Assembly (NCBI GenBank): GCA_000320605.2
Contig: KB445795.1
Coordinates: 619,867 to 683,866 of the forward strand
DNA from: Gelatoporia subvermispora B
Taxonomy: Eukaryota; Basidiomycota; Agaricomycetes; Polyporales; Gelatoporiaceae
DNA length: 64,000 nt
Direction of reading: 5' to 3'
Numbering within the stretch: the first letter of the stretch is position 1; each line of letters starts with the position of its first letter. This document shows, one piece after another, positions 31,743 to 42,873 of the stretch. A model generated the notes under the pieces. It was not told the DNA's origin and did no database searches. It worked only from the letters and a program-made list of their open reading frames with translations. A program made the translations under genes and the position numbers.

Positions 31743-33933
31743 TTAAGAAAGCATCTTGCTCATGTATGGACCATCTAGCTCATAACCCAGGCGGCGATAA
31801 TAATCCCGCGTGCCGACGCCTGCAAACATCCGTCAATTCATGAAAGGGCGCATGCATGATCATCGGTCGAGCTCACCTGATATGACAGCGAGCTTGATGC
31901 TACCATGCTCTTCACGCGCTATCCGCTCTGCTTCCTCCATGAGCAGCGTGCCGAAGCCCTGGAAGTGGCGATAAACATCCCCGTTAATGACGATCTAAAT
32001 GAGCCTATGGACGATGTCATACCTGGTGCTGGAATTTGGTTGGATCGCGCCCGTGTACTGGAACCGCTGTACCATAGACATGCAGCTCTCTTACAATACT
32101 GCAGCCACCCTCTGCCCCTTCCTTCTTTACCAGCTCCGGCCGGAAAGTGCCTTCATCTGAACACTTGCGTAACCGGAGTAACCCGATGAGGATATCGCGC
32201 TCGGGGTCTTCATAAGAAAGGAATGTCTCCCAACCGCCGTTTGCTGTGTAATCACGGCGAAGAAGCTCGACAGACTCTGGCCGGACCTTGTGGTGGATCT
32301 CGTGGATCTAGTGCGGAAGTATTCAGTCGTGCTCAAGCGATTACGAATAGCAATGAACGGGTACGTACGCCCACTTCACGGAAACGCACGTCTCGGCACT
32401 CAGCCCCGAAATCCTTCATGCGGTTCAGCGCCAGCTCGCGGAGATTGCCCGAGTTCTCGCAGCCACTTGTGACCAGGGGCAACGGGATGTCTCTAGCCAT
32501 GTGATAGTGATGAGAGGCATGCGCTCGTGTAACATGTGTTGACGTACCTCTGCACTCGGTAGACCCGTGTCCATGGCGGCACCAACGCCAGGATGCGCGC
32601 CACTACATCGACGAGCACGTTTGGGGTATAATTCTTGTACCGTCCTGTCCGCCACAGCTCATACAGACCTGTGCCGCGGATGACCAGCGTGGGGTATATT
32701 TTCAGGCCATCACTCCTGAAGGCAGGGTTCTCAAAATACTCCTTGAATTGCTCAAGGTCACGCTCCACGCCGACATTTGGCAGGTCAGGCATCATGTGCG
32801 CAACGACTTTGAATCCTGCATCCTTAGCCAGGTGGAAGGACTCCGAAACCGCGCGGACCGTGTGTCCTCGATTTGTGTCCCGGGCAACATCTTCGTATAC
32901 GGACTGCACGCCGATTTCTAGACGGGTGCAGCCGTAACGGAGCATTTGACTATGAATGTAACGTCAATCATTCATGTTAGTGACCCTGCGGCTGTGGTAG
33001 AACATACCTCAAATGAGGCCGGAGGCAATAGTCGGGTCGGGTCTCAATCGTGATGCCAATAGCTTTTGATTTGCTCTGTTCCGAGTACCTGCGATAGAGT
33101 TCAGATATCGTTCGCAGTCACCCGTAACTAGCGGCATTTACCTAACGGCTTCGTCCACGTCAAGTCCAGTGAATCCAGATAGCGCATTGTGCAGCTGAGC
33201 AATAAATTTGTTTCGGTAATCTTCGGGCATGCTCATGAAAGTTCCACCCATAATGATGAACTCCACCTGTCAGGGAGATCAGCGCGATAAATTGAATCTT
33301 CATGGGTCACCCGCACCTTGTCGACGTTATGGCCAAGGCTTTTCAGCTGCTCCACACGCCCTCTCGTCTGCTCATAGGGATCGTAGCGCGCACGAATTGC
33401 CCGCATACTGGTGGGTTCATACCCTGTGTAGCTCTGCGTACTGTAGTCGAAGTCGGAGTCGGGTCCTCCAGGGCAATATACGCAGATGTTCCCTGTCATA
33501 GCAATATGTGGGCACCTATGTGGCTTGCACATGACGGCAACGACAGCAATCTGCGATTGTCCCGGACGAATATTCAATCCTAGTGTCCCCGTCACGACAT
33601 CATTGGACTCACTCCGCTCGCAGTCCGAATGGGACGCGCTTTGAGTCTTGGAAGCAGAGCCTTCTTGTAGTCATCAGGTATCGCACTGATGATATCCACA
33701 AGCCGAGGCACTCCTCCGAACCCATACTTCTTGCTCATTTTTGCGCGTAGCTCATTTAGAGAGACAGTCTGGTTCGCATCGTGTGCCTTGATAAGTTCCG
33801 CTGCAATAGCGGACGTAACACGCAGCAGTTGCTCCGCCTGGGACGGCCCTAGAGCATGGGATGGATTGTAGGCCGAGCTAGAGCAATAAAGCATGCAATG
33901 TGGCATACCTTCGGTCTTAGTCCTCTGAACCAT
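31743..33933 (-). CDS. ELP3: ELP3, catalytic subunit of Elongator (radical SAM + GNAT)
   Basis: Modifies wobble uridines of tRNAs (cm5U) as the catalytic subunit of Elongator. Exons on the minus strand: 33933-33909, 33848-33613, 33550-33317, 33266-33142, 33088-33008, 32949-32548, 32492-32369, 32307-32023, 31958-31877, 31819-31743; nine introns of 50-64 nt; 556 residues. The radical SAM cluster reads CX4CX9CX2C ([19 protein letters not shown]), followed by [23 protein letters not shown]-domain landmarks include [20 protein letters not shown] and [16 protein letters not shown]. The GNAT domain follows ([40 protein letters not shown]) and ends [20 protein letters not shown]. All parts present. 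Divergent from the apyrase across 375 bases. Confidence 0.97.
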
Positions 33934-34308
33934 CGCGCGAAGAGTAGATTGGCTTGATTTGCAAGCGCCACTAAGCGGTCAATACAAGTCCCTAGAGCAG
34001 AGATTGTTTGAAGATAGGGCTAGTGACTTGTAGCTCCCCTAACAAGAAGATAGACGATGCAAAAGACAAAACGAATGACAGAAATGAGAGAGAATGCCAA
34101 TAAGGCTTCGCGGAATAACGCCGGACAAACCGATGATCCGCTCTAGGGCGTCGATCTCGTGTATGTAGGCGACAAATCTGCGATCTCCTCTATTTCCCCA
34201 CAACCACGACCTCATACCCTCGTCGTCTTCGTCGTCGTCCTCAGCGACCACACAACATTTCAGGCTTCACATCGTCGCTTGTTTCTGACCGTTTGTCGAT
34301 GATTGCCG
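33934..34308. promoter_or_regulatory. Shared upstream region of ELP3 and apyrase
   Basis: 375 bases between two divergent start codons, presumably a two-way promoter. No TATA box is clear. No gene is visible. Confidence 0.5.
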
Positions 34309-36672
34309 ATGCCACCACCCACCGCTGCTGATGCATGGTTGACCGGTCGCCGCTTCGGAGTCGTCATTGACGCAGGGTCGTCGGGCTCGAGGTTGCAAAT
34401 CTACAGCTGGAAGGACGCTCGGCTTGCACGCTCAGACCCTAATGCTGGGCCTCTAGACACACTCCCGAGGGTCGAGAAAGGCACTCAGGGCGGAGAGGAT
34501 TGGTCGTACAAGGCCGAACCCGGTATGTCTTACCTGACAAACCGCTCTGGTGTTCGTATGTCATATTCAAATGTTACAGGCATTTCGTCTTTTGGCGATG
34601 ACCCGGAGGGCGTAGCAGCCTATCTGGCTCCTCTTCTCGCACACGCACGGACCCATATTCCCCCAGCTTTGCAATCAGAAACTCCTCTATTCCTCCTGGC
34701 CACAGCTGGAATGCGGTTACTGTCACCACAGCAGCAGGCAGACGTCCTCCAGGCCACCTGCCACTTTCTCAAATTTCATTCCAACTTCCGCATAGATGAC
34801 CCCTCGCCCGCTGGACCTTGCGGATCAAGCGTACGAATCATCACGGGCGAAGAGGAGGGTCTTTTCGGCTGGATTGCTGTCAACTACCTCATGGACGGCT
34901 TCGCCGGTCCACGCAACAACATGCAGACGTACGGCTTTCTAGATATGGGCGGAGCATCCACCCAAATCGCATTCGAACCGGGTAGAGAGGAGCGAGAGAA
35001 GGCCTCAAATTTGATAGATGTCCGGTTACGTTTATTGAATGGTCATGAAGTCAATCACCAAGTATTCGTCACAACCTGGCTGGGCTATGGTACAAATCAA
35101 GCACGGGAACGCTACGTTGGCCAAACTATCCTCGATCACGAGGCCAATCATCGGTCATCGACATTCGACGTTTCTTTGGAGAAGGCCGTTCTCGATCCTT
35201 GCCTACCGAAGGAGCTGAGGTTGACAGAATCTCCTACCCAATTAGAAGATGTCGACACCCACTCAACGAGACCACATATGCTTGTCGGTACAGGGTCTTT
35301 CGAACAATGTCTAGAACGAACGCTACCTCTACTGAACAAGGATGCACCATGCCCGGATACCCACTGCTTGTTCAACGGTGTGTACGTTCCACCCATTGAC
35401 TTCTCTGCCTCCCACTTCATTGGTGTCTCCGAATATTGGTACTCCTCGGAGCATGTATTCGGCCTTGGAGGGGCGTACGACGTCGTTCAATACGAACGCG
35501 CAGCGTCAGAATTCTGCGCTCGTGATTGGGCTGATATCATGAAGGAGCACCAAGCCTCACGGGAGCACGGGCAGCTCGGCGGGGACGGTCAGGTCGAAGA
35601 GAATGGTCATGTCATTGATGTCGGCAGGTGGGGCAACAATGTTGAGATCCCCCGGCTTCAGATGCAATGCTTCAAGGCCGCATGGCTCGTCAACGTACTT
35701 CACGAAGGCATCGGTATGCCCCGCATTGTGGATCCCGGAGGCAATGGCACCACTACTGGTGACAAGGTAGAGGAACAGGCACAGAACAAGGGCCTTGGCC
35801 GGCCAGTCTTTCAGTCTTTGGATACGGTGGGAGACATCGCCATTAGCTGGACATTGGGTAAAATGGTCCTGGAAGCCAGCAAAGAAGTACCCCCTCTTTC
35901 TAACTCTGTCCCACAACTACACGACCCCCTGGATGCTGTAGAGCTTACGGACGACTCCCCTATCCATCCAATCCGCCCGCCGTTCCTAGACTTTGATGCG
36001 ATTGAAGATCAAATAGCCCATCGACTGCCGTCCTCACTCACCCGGCAAACATTGGGATTCTCGCCCGTCACTTTCCTCTTCTACGTCTTCGTGGTCAGCA
36101 TGATGGTGTTAGTTATGTATAGGCTCCGGCACAGGTTGAGGAGTACGGTTCGCCGCTTCCACAAGAAGAATCGTTACAACTTTGCGGAAGATTACGCCAT
36201 GGAAGAGGCTCAGCCGTTGAAGAGCCCTTCGCCTCTCCCGTGGTCACCATCGGCGTCCCGGCTGTCCTTCCAGGTGTTGCAGCCACTCCGGTCGTTGTCA
36301 TCCACTTTGGGTTCACGTGCATTCCGTCCGCCACCCATCCAGATACACAGTCACCACTCGCCAGTGCGCTCCAATCATTTCTCACCCGTCCGCACCTCTC
36401 CCATACGCTCGCTTTCCGCCCCGGCCCCGAGGGCACAAAATGGGCTCACAGCATCTGACGTCGCCAGCGGTTCTGCGACTGCGTTCGTTCCTGGCTCGCC
36501 CCGTCTCGACGACGGCGGCATTGTGTCCGTGGGCAGCGTTTCCTCGCTGTCTTCTCGCTCGCGCAATTCTTCGCAAATGAATCTCACATCTTTGGCAGCT
36601 CGGCAGACAATCTCGCGGACGAATAGTACCATGCATGTGCAGCCCGGCGGCTCCATCCGCTACGAACACTGA
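34309..36672 (+). CDS. YND1: Golgi-type apyrase / nucleoside diphosphatase (GDA1-CD39 family)
   Basis: Hydrolyses nucleoside di- and triphosphates in the Golgi lumen, freeing NMP that leaves in exchange for nucleotide sugars; this functionally complements the sugar transporter at 28449, although the genes are not adjacent. Single exon, 787 residues from the ATG at 34309. Apyrase conserved regions: ACR1 VVIDAGSSGSRLQIY (near residue 20), ACR2 FLLATAGMRLL, ACR3 GEEEGLFGWIAVNYL, ACR4 YGFLDMGGASTQIAFEP (near 210), ACR5 AAWLVNVLHEGIGMP. One C-terminal membrane segment (FYVFVVSMMVLVMY, near 590), then a basic Ser/Pro-rich cytosolic tail of ~180 residues. A single C-terminal anchor fits Ynd1 rather than the N-terminally anchored Gda1. 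The N-terminus begins almost at ACR1, with no signal peptide. Confidence 0.92.
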   Translation: MPPPTAADAWLTGRRFGVVIDAGSSGSRLQIYSWKDARLARSDPNAGPLDTLPRVEKGTQGGEDWSYKAEPGMSYLTNRSGVRMSYSNVTGISSFGDDPEGVAAYLAPLLAHARTHIPPALQSETPLFLLATAGMRLLSPQQQADVLQATCHFLKFHSNFRIDDPSPAGPCGSSVRIITGEEEGLFGWIAVNYLMDGFAGPRNNMQTYGFLDMGGASTQIAFEPGREEREKASNLIDVRLRLLNGHEVNHQVFVTTWLGYGTNQARERYVGQTILDHEANHRSSTFDVSLEKAVLDPCLPKELRLTESPTQLEDVDTHSTRPHMLVGTGSFEQCLERTLPLLNKDAPCPDTHCLFNGVYVPPIDFSASHFIGVSEYWYSSEHVFGLGGAYDVVQYERAASEFCARDWADIMKEHQASREHGQLGGDGQVEENGHVIDVGRWGNNVEIPRLQMQCFKAAWLVNVLHEGIGMPRIVDPGGNGTTTGDKVEEQAQNKGLGRPVFQSLDTVGDIAISWTLGKMVLEASKEVPPLSNSVPQLHDPLDAVELTDDSPIHPIRPPFLDFDAIEDQIAHRLPSSLTRQTLGFSPVTFLFYVFVVSMMVLVMYRLRHRLRSTVRRFHKKNRYNFAEDYAMEEAQPLKSPSPLPWSPSASRLSFQVLQPLRSLSSTLGSRAFRPPPIQIHSHHSPVRSNHFSPVRTSPIRSLSAPAPRAQNGLTASDVASGSATAFVPGSPRLDDGGIVSVGSVSSLSSRSRNSSQMNLTSLAARQTISRTNSTMHVQPGGSIRYEH

Positions 36673-37517
36673 ACCTCATGACACTCTAACGTTATTCATG
36701 GACTATCGTGGATGTAGACTATCATATTCTAATCTCACCATGTGCTGCAGCTCCATTATGCCATCTTGGTGTAGACGTCCCTCGGGCCATGTGCTCGCGC
36801 CCACGCCATTCCGCCACTTGAGCTCTTGGTGGTTCTCACACGAAGCTCGTCGCCCTGCAAAGATAGCTGCGTCCTACATCCCTGTGCGCACTGGCAGGTG
36901 AGGTGCCTGGTATGCCTCCCTGGCGTCAGTTTGGCGCGATGTGTTCAAGTCGGCAGAGGGTGATAGCAAGATTGTCGCCTTGCCGCTCGGCAACAGATGC
37001 TTCTGCAGGGGTGCGAAGCGATTGCACACAGAACCAGGCATGGGGCGCGTGGGAAGGTTCGCAGGATATGAGAGGAAGGTACGTCGAAGTGTAATGCGAG
37101 ATCCGTATACAAGGCGTCGCGTTTCGGTTGCTTGTACGGCAACGGTAGCTGCGCGTTCACTCGAACAAGTCGCCGGCTCCCCTGTCACATAAGCAAATGG
37201 GGTCCAGAGACGCAACACAACGGGCAAGAAGACGCTTCCATTCTCCTGAACACAGCCTGCGGTAAGTTTGTCGCGTGTCGTGGAGTATACAGCAGACACC
37301 GAGAACTTAGAAGGCGCGGGCTTTGCGGCCTGGACAAGTATAGGAGTCAGTTTTCTCTTTCGTTGCATGATATCAATAGCTCCATCGCATAGTTCCACAT
37401 GTCCCACGGCCTCCGCCTGAGATCCTCCAATGTACTAAAGCTAGATAAATGTAGCACCGTTACAATGCATGAGAAATGTGGGGTTATAATGCACTAATAA
37501 GCTCGAAGAAAACGCGG
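36673..37517. other. Convergent intergenic region
   Basis: 845 bases between the 3' ends of the apyrase (+) and the PWWP gene (-). A 177-codon open stretch on the minus strand (36874-37407) has no family likeness and is not called. Confidence 0.5.
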
Positions 37518-40500
37518 TTATCGTAAGGAGGGGCGAGAGCGTGTGCCCCCTTTGCGTAGTGATCTCGAAGACGAGGTGGCAGCAGGCTTCCTGCCTGGCG
37601 AGGGCGGTAACATGGAGCCCTCGGCAGCCCGCTTCATCCTGATGATGTCGTGTACCCAATATGTCTCTTCAGCCTGCTCAAGCGCGAGGTTGTGCAGACG
37701 CCTTTCTTCTTCCGGAGCTTGAAGTTCAGGGACAGTACGAGACCGTGATCGCCACAGGAGAAGCTGGAGCACAGCTTCCCGCAGTAGCACATCAGTGCAA
37801 TACTATTGGACACGTTTCGTTAGTCACACCAAGTTGAATCTGGCCAAAAGGCCGTCAAACCCACCGTGAGTTTGTCCAGATCAGACAAATCTGCATACGC
37901 CGTGCGCGGATGGTGAATTGCGGTTTCACGATCTTTGGAGGAACAAACGGAGGATTCCGCGCCAATGATTGTTGACCCATTCATTTCCGTATTGTGCGCC
38001 ACACCATAGGGTACGTTGCTCTTCGATTCTACCAGGGGCCTGGGCTTGAGTTTTCTTGCGGAAGCATCTGATAGTTCGCATAGTGCAGCTGCAGCGATGG
38101 CCCGCTGTACAATATGGTTTAGCCGTCCTGGGCTCGGGAAAGATTTGCGACGGGAGAATGCAAACCTGAAGGTCCGCGCCATCATCCAGGAGCCTTGGCG
38201 ACGACGGCCCTTGAAGGTGCACATACTGCGGGCATATGTTCCAATTGAGCGAAGTCCGATGAGATGCCGTTAACAACATACCTCTCCCGCATCAGTCGTC
38301 GCAAAGGAGGATGGTGGCGGCTCTTCAGCCTCGGAGACCGATTCGTGCTGGTAGAGAATAAGCGACGTCAGATAGAATACAAATACTAGCTCAAGATGGA
38401 AGTATATTACATTGATTCGCCCTGTATCCAGCGGCGACGATGGTAGTGGCGCGCTGCTTGCCTGATATGACACAGAGGTCTAAGGGTCGAGAAGGGGCCG
38501 TGAATGTCAGTCATCGATAACGTCGGACAAATGCTGTGACGATAGATTGCCTCGAGGATGCATACCTGGACCACGCCGCTGCCACCATCCGCAATGGCAG
38601 GGCCCCTTGCCACTAGTTGTACCTCCGCAGCAGGCAGCGCTTTGCGCTTCTCCTGTCTGCGTGCCCAGCGCCGTACTAGTCGCCCCAATTCTTCCACTTC
38701 GTGATGCCTCAGGGAACCTCTGAGACTGACAGTGTTGGTGACCTTCCTCCGAGACGCCTCACCGCGCATAAACGCATCATGCAGCTCTTGCGCAGGTTCA
38801 TAGGCGCCCTCGACCACCGCAGCTAGCACAGGCTTAATGTAATCAAATTGTTCTGAAAGCGTGAGGTCGAACTCGAAAGCGGGTGGCGGCAGAGCAGAGG
38901 GTATTGGGCTGCTCGCTCGAGATACGGGTTCCTCCTCGTCAGAGGGGGTATCCGCGGCGAGCGGATCGTCACGTTCGTCGTCGAGCTCATAATTGAATCT
39001 GTCTCGTCCGAGCTATAGAGCAAATGCCTATCAGCAACGATACAATAATCTGGCCGTGCAACCTCACAGTACACGTTCTGAACCCATCGTCCGATGTTGC
39101 GTAGAACATCCCTTCCTCCAACACTTTCGTAGTGCCATCGTAAAACCCGACTCTGTATTTGGGCTTTTCTTTGGGATTCCGGGGTTTGACATACTCCAGC
39201 AGTTGGGCCGGCCAATAGTCGGTGTTCGCTCTCTTTTCCTTTGCGAGAACTAGCTCACCGGGTAGCTCGTACGCGAAGTTAGCGGATGGTGCTCTCCAAG
39301 GCTTTTCTTCGACGATCGTCGCCTCCCATCCCGTAGGTGCGACCGTACCGCGCTGAGTCTTGTCATGTCTGGGCAGGCCGTTTGGTGCGCCGGCGCCCTT
39401 GTTACTTCCGCCGCCGTATTCGATATGGGCAGAAAGCATAGCCGGCAGTCCGTCGTTGTCATCCTCATCTGCCTGAAGCATGCGGTTCAACGCCTCCCCC
39501 CACCGAGCAACCACGTCCGATTTGTGCTTCTTCCTTGGGGAGGCTAGGGTGTCAGTGGGTCTACCAGATAGCCTGGATGTAGTCTCGTTGAATCGGATGA
39601 GCCCACGAGATGTGGTCATAGAGCGTATGTTCCACCAAGAGGGATCCGATATGCTCAGATAGATGTTCTTTGCATGAGACTGGGAGCCTGGACTGTCGCC
39701 GAATAATGATACTCGCAGGGGGACAGCATGGTCGACCACCTGACAGCACACTGAGCGATATTTTTACGCATATATAATGACCAAATACCTGGGCCGGCCA
39801 CCATATGAAATCAGCATCGTCGTATTCCTCCTCCCCACCAACAGTGCGGCCGGAAGTATCGACCTTGACCCAAACATGAGTCCCAAGTCCATCTAGGCTC
39901 CAGGTATCGGCTCCCTCGCTGGCTGCTTGAATGATACTGCTGGAGGTTCTGGTCAGGGAAAGTGGTGACCGCCGACTGGGAGCAGTTGAGAGAACGGATG
40001 AGACAGATTTCGTAGCGGATTTCGATGATCCCGGAGAATCTTCTGCAAGACGTCCATTCGGTCCTTTAAGCGTGCGGTGCGAAGTGAATGCGATGTCAGG
40101 CTCGGGGGAAGATAGTGGCGTCAGCGTGTCCGGAGAATTGAGGCCAATGGATGAAGGGGACTGCGATAGGACTCTTTTGCGACTTGTTCTCCCGTCTGGA
40201 TGTACGGCTTCTGAGGAGGATGGGTGCTCATACCCGCTTGTCGGTTCTGGCTTGGGAACGCTGCGGCGATTGGATGGTGCTTCGCTCAAAGAAGAGCTGG
40301 CGGACTTGGCCTCGTCTTCAACATCACTGTTCGTAAGAGAGGACAGAGAACTCTCTTCTGTGTCCGATTGCATATGCGTGTCAAGTCGTTCCCGAACGGT
40401 GAGATTGTCACGCTCCAAGTGAGGACCTGGAGCAAGAGCTATGGTGGCGATTTCGATGGACGAGTCTCTTTTGTGCGGAACATCTTTGGGACGAGGTTTC

Positions 40501-40703
40501 TTCGGAGACGGTTTTGACCGGGCCTTCCCTGCGTAGGTGAACTTCACCGGTCGTTTGGTAACCCTGGATGGCTCCCCAAATGCCTGGGCGCCCCCTTCCT
40601 CCTCAGACGAGTTATCAAGCTGTTCTGCTGCAAGTCGCTCAGCCTTGCTTGCTGCAGCACGCTGGGGCATCACCCTTTCTCTCAGCGATAAACCCTCGGA
40701 CAT
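37518..40703 (-). CDS. PWWP-domain chromatin protein with second WPAQ/Tudor-like module
   Basis: Exons on the minus strand: 40703-39789, 39739-39068, 39012-38566, 38479-38411, 38347-38282, 38225-38166, 38104-37865, 37802-37518; introns 49-86 nt, all phase 0; 917 residues. The N-terminal ~285 residues are Ser/Lys/Pro-rich. The PWWP domain starts GTHVWVKVDTSG, with FIWWPAQVVDHAVPLRVSLF and SDPSWWNIRSM; PWWP domains bind methylated histone tails and DNA. About 125 residues on, TDYWPAQLLEYVKP and YRVGFYDGTTKVLEEGMFYA form a second Tudor-like barrel. The C-terminal end has a conserved-looking helical block (YCTDVLLREAVLQLLLWRSR and EETYWVHDIIRMKRAAE). Two MCB-type ACGCGT boxes lie ~260 bases upstream of the ATG. 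Exact complex is unknown. The run of phase-0 introns means that skipping any inner exon would keep frame. Confidence 0.85.
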
Positions 40704-41378
40704 CTGCCCACCCTATGGCATTGCAATCGCCGTTATGAGTCGTCGCATCCCACGCATAGTGGTATCGTTTAACACACCTTTCGCCGATGATCCTTCTCCG
40801 ATCCACAACCAGCGACTTTGTATGATAGATTCGATTATGAATCGGCCGACAGAGGAGTTGTGGGCGGATGTATGTGTACGTACAGGAGCGGTTGCCGGAG
40901 ATCGAAGTCGCGTGCTCGACGCGCTCCGTTATGGTCGTGACACCAGTGACCGAGACGCGTCTTGGACGCGTCGCGTCGCCTTTTGCTCTCCCGCCGGCTA
41001 CCGTCTTCGGTCGACTCGCTTAATCTCTCCTTCCTCTCCCTGCATCGCTGGACTCTCCGCTCTACGCACACTGCTGACCGAGCAGGAACGTGTCCAAGTC
41101 ATTTTGCACTCGGCACGTCTGACATGCCGCCGTGCTTCAGTGCATGATTTCACGTCCACGAGGCGACTTGTCATCCCTAACGGAAGCTTTTTAATTACAC
41201 AGCCTGGGTTCATTCGAGATCAGGTCCGACACATAGGCACGGGACCAGTACCGCAAAATCGAGTATTGGATATGGTGCAATAGGCAATCATGCGCATACG
41301 CCGATCTAAGGACATCATTTCATACGGAATTTCAGTAGCGGCGGAGCCTGTTAACCCGATATCACAGGCACAGCGATA
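40704..41378. promoter_or_regulatory. PWWP gene promoter with two MCB-like boxes
   Basis: 675 bases. ACGCGT occurs at 40955-40960 and 40966-40971, 11 bases apart, followed by more CG-rich sequence. ACGCGT is the MBF-binding (MCB) element of G1/S genes in fungi. A plus-strand open stretch through this region (up to 41283) has no recognisable features and partly runs antisense to the PWWP exon. Confidence 0.5.
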
Positions 41379-42296
41379 CTACAGGCAGAAGTATAACACT
41401 GCTATTCCCACAGCCGAGAAGAGTGAGATAGGAGCCCGTTTGATACCCACCGCTGCGTTCGCAGACTGGCTCGAGGAAGGAGGCGGAGACGTCGCATTGC
41501 TGGGAGAGGAGGCACCTGCTGCGGAAGGAGAATCTGATGCTGACGTTGCAGAAGCTGCAGGATTGGACACGTCTGCGGCCGATGGACCCGATGTCGGTGC
41601 TCCTTGCGAACTGTCTGCTTTACCGCTGTCGCTGCTTGCGGGGGCAGGTGCAGCGGTGATCGCAGGACCGGACGCGATGTCCGGTCCTGACAAGGCCTGG
41701 GATGAACCAGAGGACTCGCGCGTCACTGTGGCGATTGGTGTAGCCCCACCTCCTTGAACTTCCATGGGGGATGCGGTTTCGGTCAGGAAATCCGTCTCGG
41801 GCGGCACGGCGGCGAGTAAATCTCCAACGACGGCCGTGCAAGCAGCTACGCCTGCCGAAATGATGCAGTCTTCTTGGAGGCTGATACCATAGTTGGTATC
41901 AATGTAAATGAGATGGGCATCGCTTGGTCCTTCCACGAGTGTAGCTGATTGTTGAGAAACATTCTCGTCAGAAGGATATCATGGTTATGAGCAATCATTG
42001 TACGGTGTGACGTACCAGGTCCGTAAATTCCATGCCCATCCAAGCCATTGCTAGAGGATCCTGGCGCAATCAACCAAGTAGTTTGCCCGTCGGCATTCAC
42101 ACCAAGTTGGTTGGCAGTCACAGGCTGAGGATCGAAGTCCGGGAGGTACAATGAAGTCTGCGCAGAAGTGACTGCGGCATCCCATGCATTCAATGGCGGT
42201 TGTTTAGCGAAAGTCAACAGAAAGCAGCATTCATCTAGACATACACTGTTGCCTCGCTAGAACAAGCGCAGCTGCGACAAAAGTAGCTTTGCGCAT
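41379..42296 (-). CDS. Secreted Ser/Ala-rich protein, probably GPI-anchored (paralogue A)
   Basis: No named function is known to me. Exons on the minus strand: 42296-42245, 42171-42016, 41944-41379; 257 residues. An N-terminal signal peptide (MRKATFVAAALVLA) is followed by a conserved core: AQTSLYLPDFDPQP, TTWLIAPGSSSNGLDGHGIY, then HLIYIDTNYGI and a Cys pair spaced C-x8-C in EDCIISAGVAACTAV. After TETASPMEVQGGGAT comes a Ser/Ala/Pro-rich stalk and a hydrophobic C-terminus (ISLFSAVGIAVLYFCL), as in GPI-anchored wall proteins. The neighbour at 42874-43706 is a tandem paralogue with the same first two exon lengths (52 and 156). The two-Cys core with a Ser/Thr stalk suggests a wall or surface role; this is inference. 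Confidence 0.85.
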
Positions 42297-42873
42297 TCCC
42301 ACAAGTTGCTATAAAAAACGAGTGTCGGTTTGATGCAGAGCTTTTTAATTACCGGAGCAGGATGAAAGAAGGAGTCCAAGCGAGACAGAGCGAAAAAAAT
42401 TCCACGAAGTCATATGCATTTTTGAAAGTCGCCGGCGGGACTGCCTGAAAATCCGTGATCATGACTCCGGGCGACTCGGGCCAGACGCGCGGCGGCTTAC
42501 CATAACCGCGCCAAGACGCATCAAGACGCGTCGCCGCCGTCGGCAATCCTTCAGCAGCGCGGCCACATCCCACGTCGAGCACAGAAAAGTGCTAAATACA
42601 GCAACGTCGGGCGTGCTATACATGATAACATACATTTGTGTGGGACACCGCACCGGCGGTCTTCCACTATTCCGTAAGGCGGGTTTCTACTCAAAAGCGG
42701 AAGCGGAACGTTTCCTACTCCACGGCATCGGAACCTAGCCAAGCCCGCGAACGATGAACATGTCAGACGTGTAGCTACTCACGTGTGCAAGAACGAGGTG
42801 ATGACGATTGACAGACGACGGGGATCTCGCATAAACTGAAGTAAGAAGTAGGTCGATTGCTAGACTCGTAGGA
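42297..42873. other. Spacer between tandem paralogues
   Basis: 577 bases upstream of paralogue A and downstream of paralogue B. It should hold the promoter of paralogue A. No gene is visible. Confidence 0.5.

Noticed and set aside
36874..37407. 177-codon open stretch on the minus strand
   Set aside because: It has no domain-like pattern, mixes Cys/Arg-rich and random sequence, and lies in a convergent 3' region. Treated as chance.
40537..41283. 248-codon open stretch on the plus strand
   Set aside because: Its first half is antisense to exon 1 of the PWWP gene and the rest has no family likeness. GC-rich sequence makes long chance frames common.
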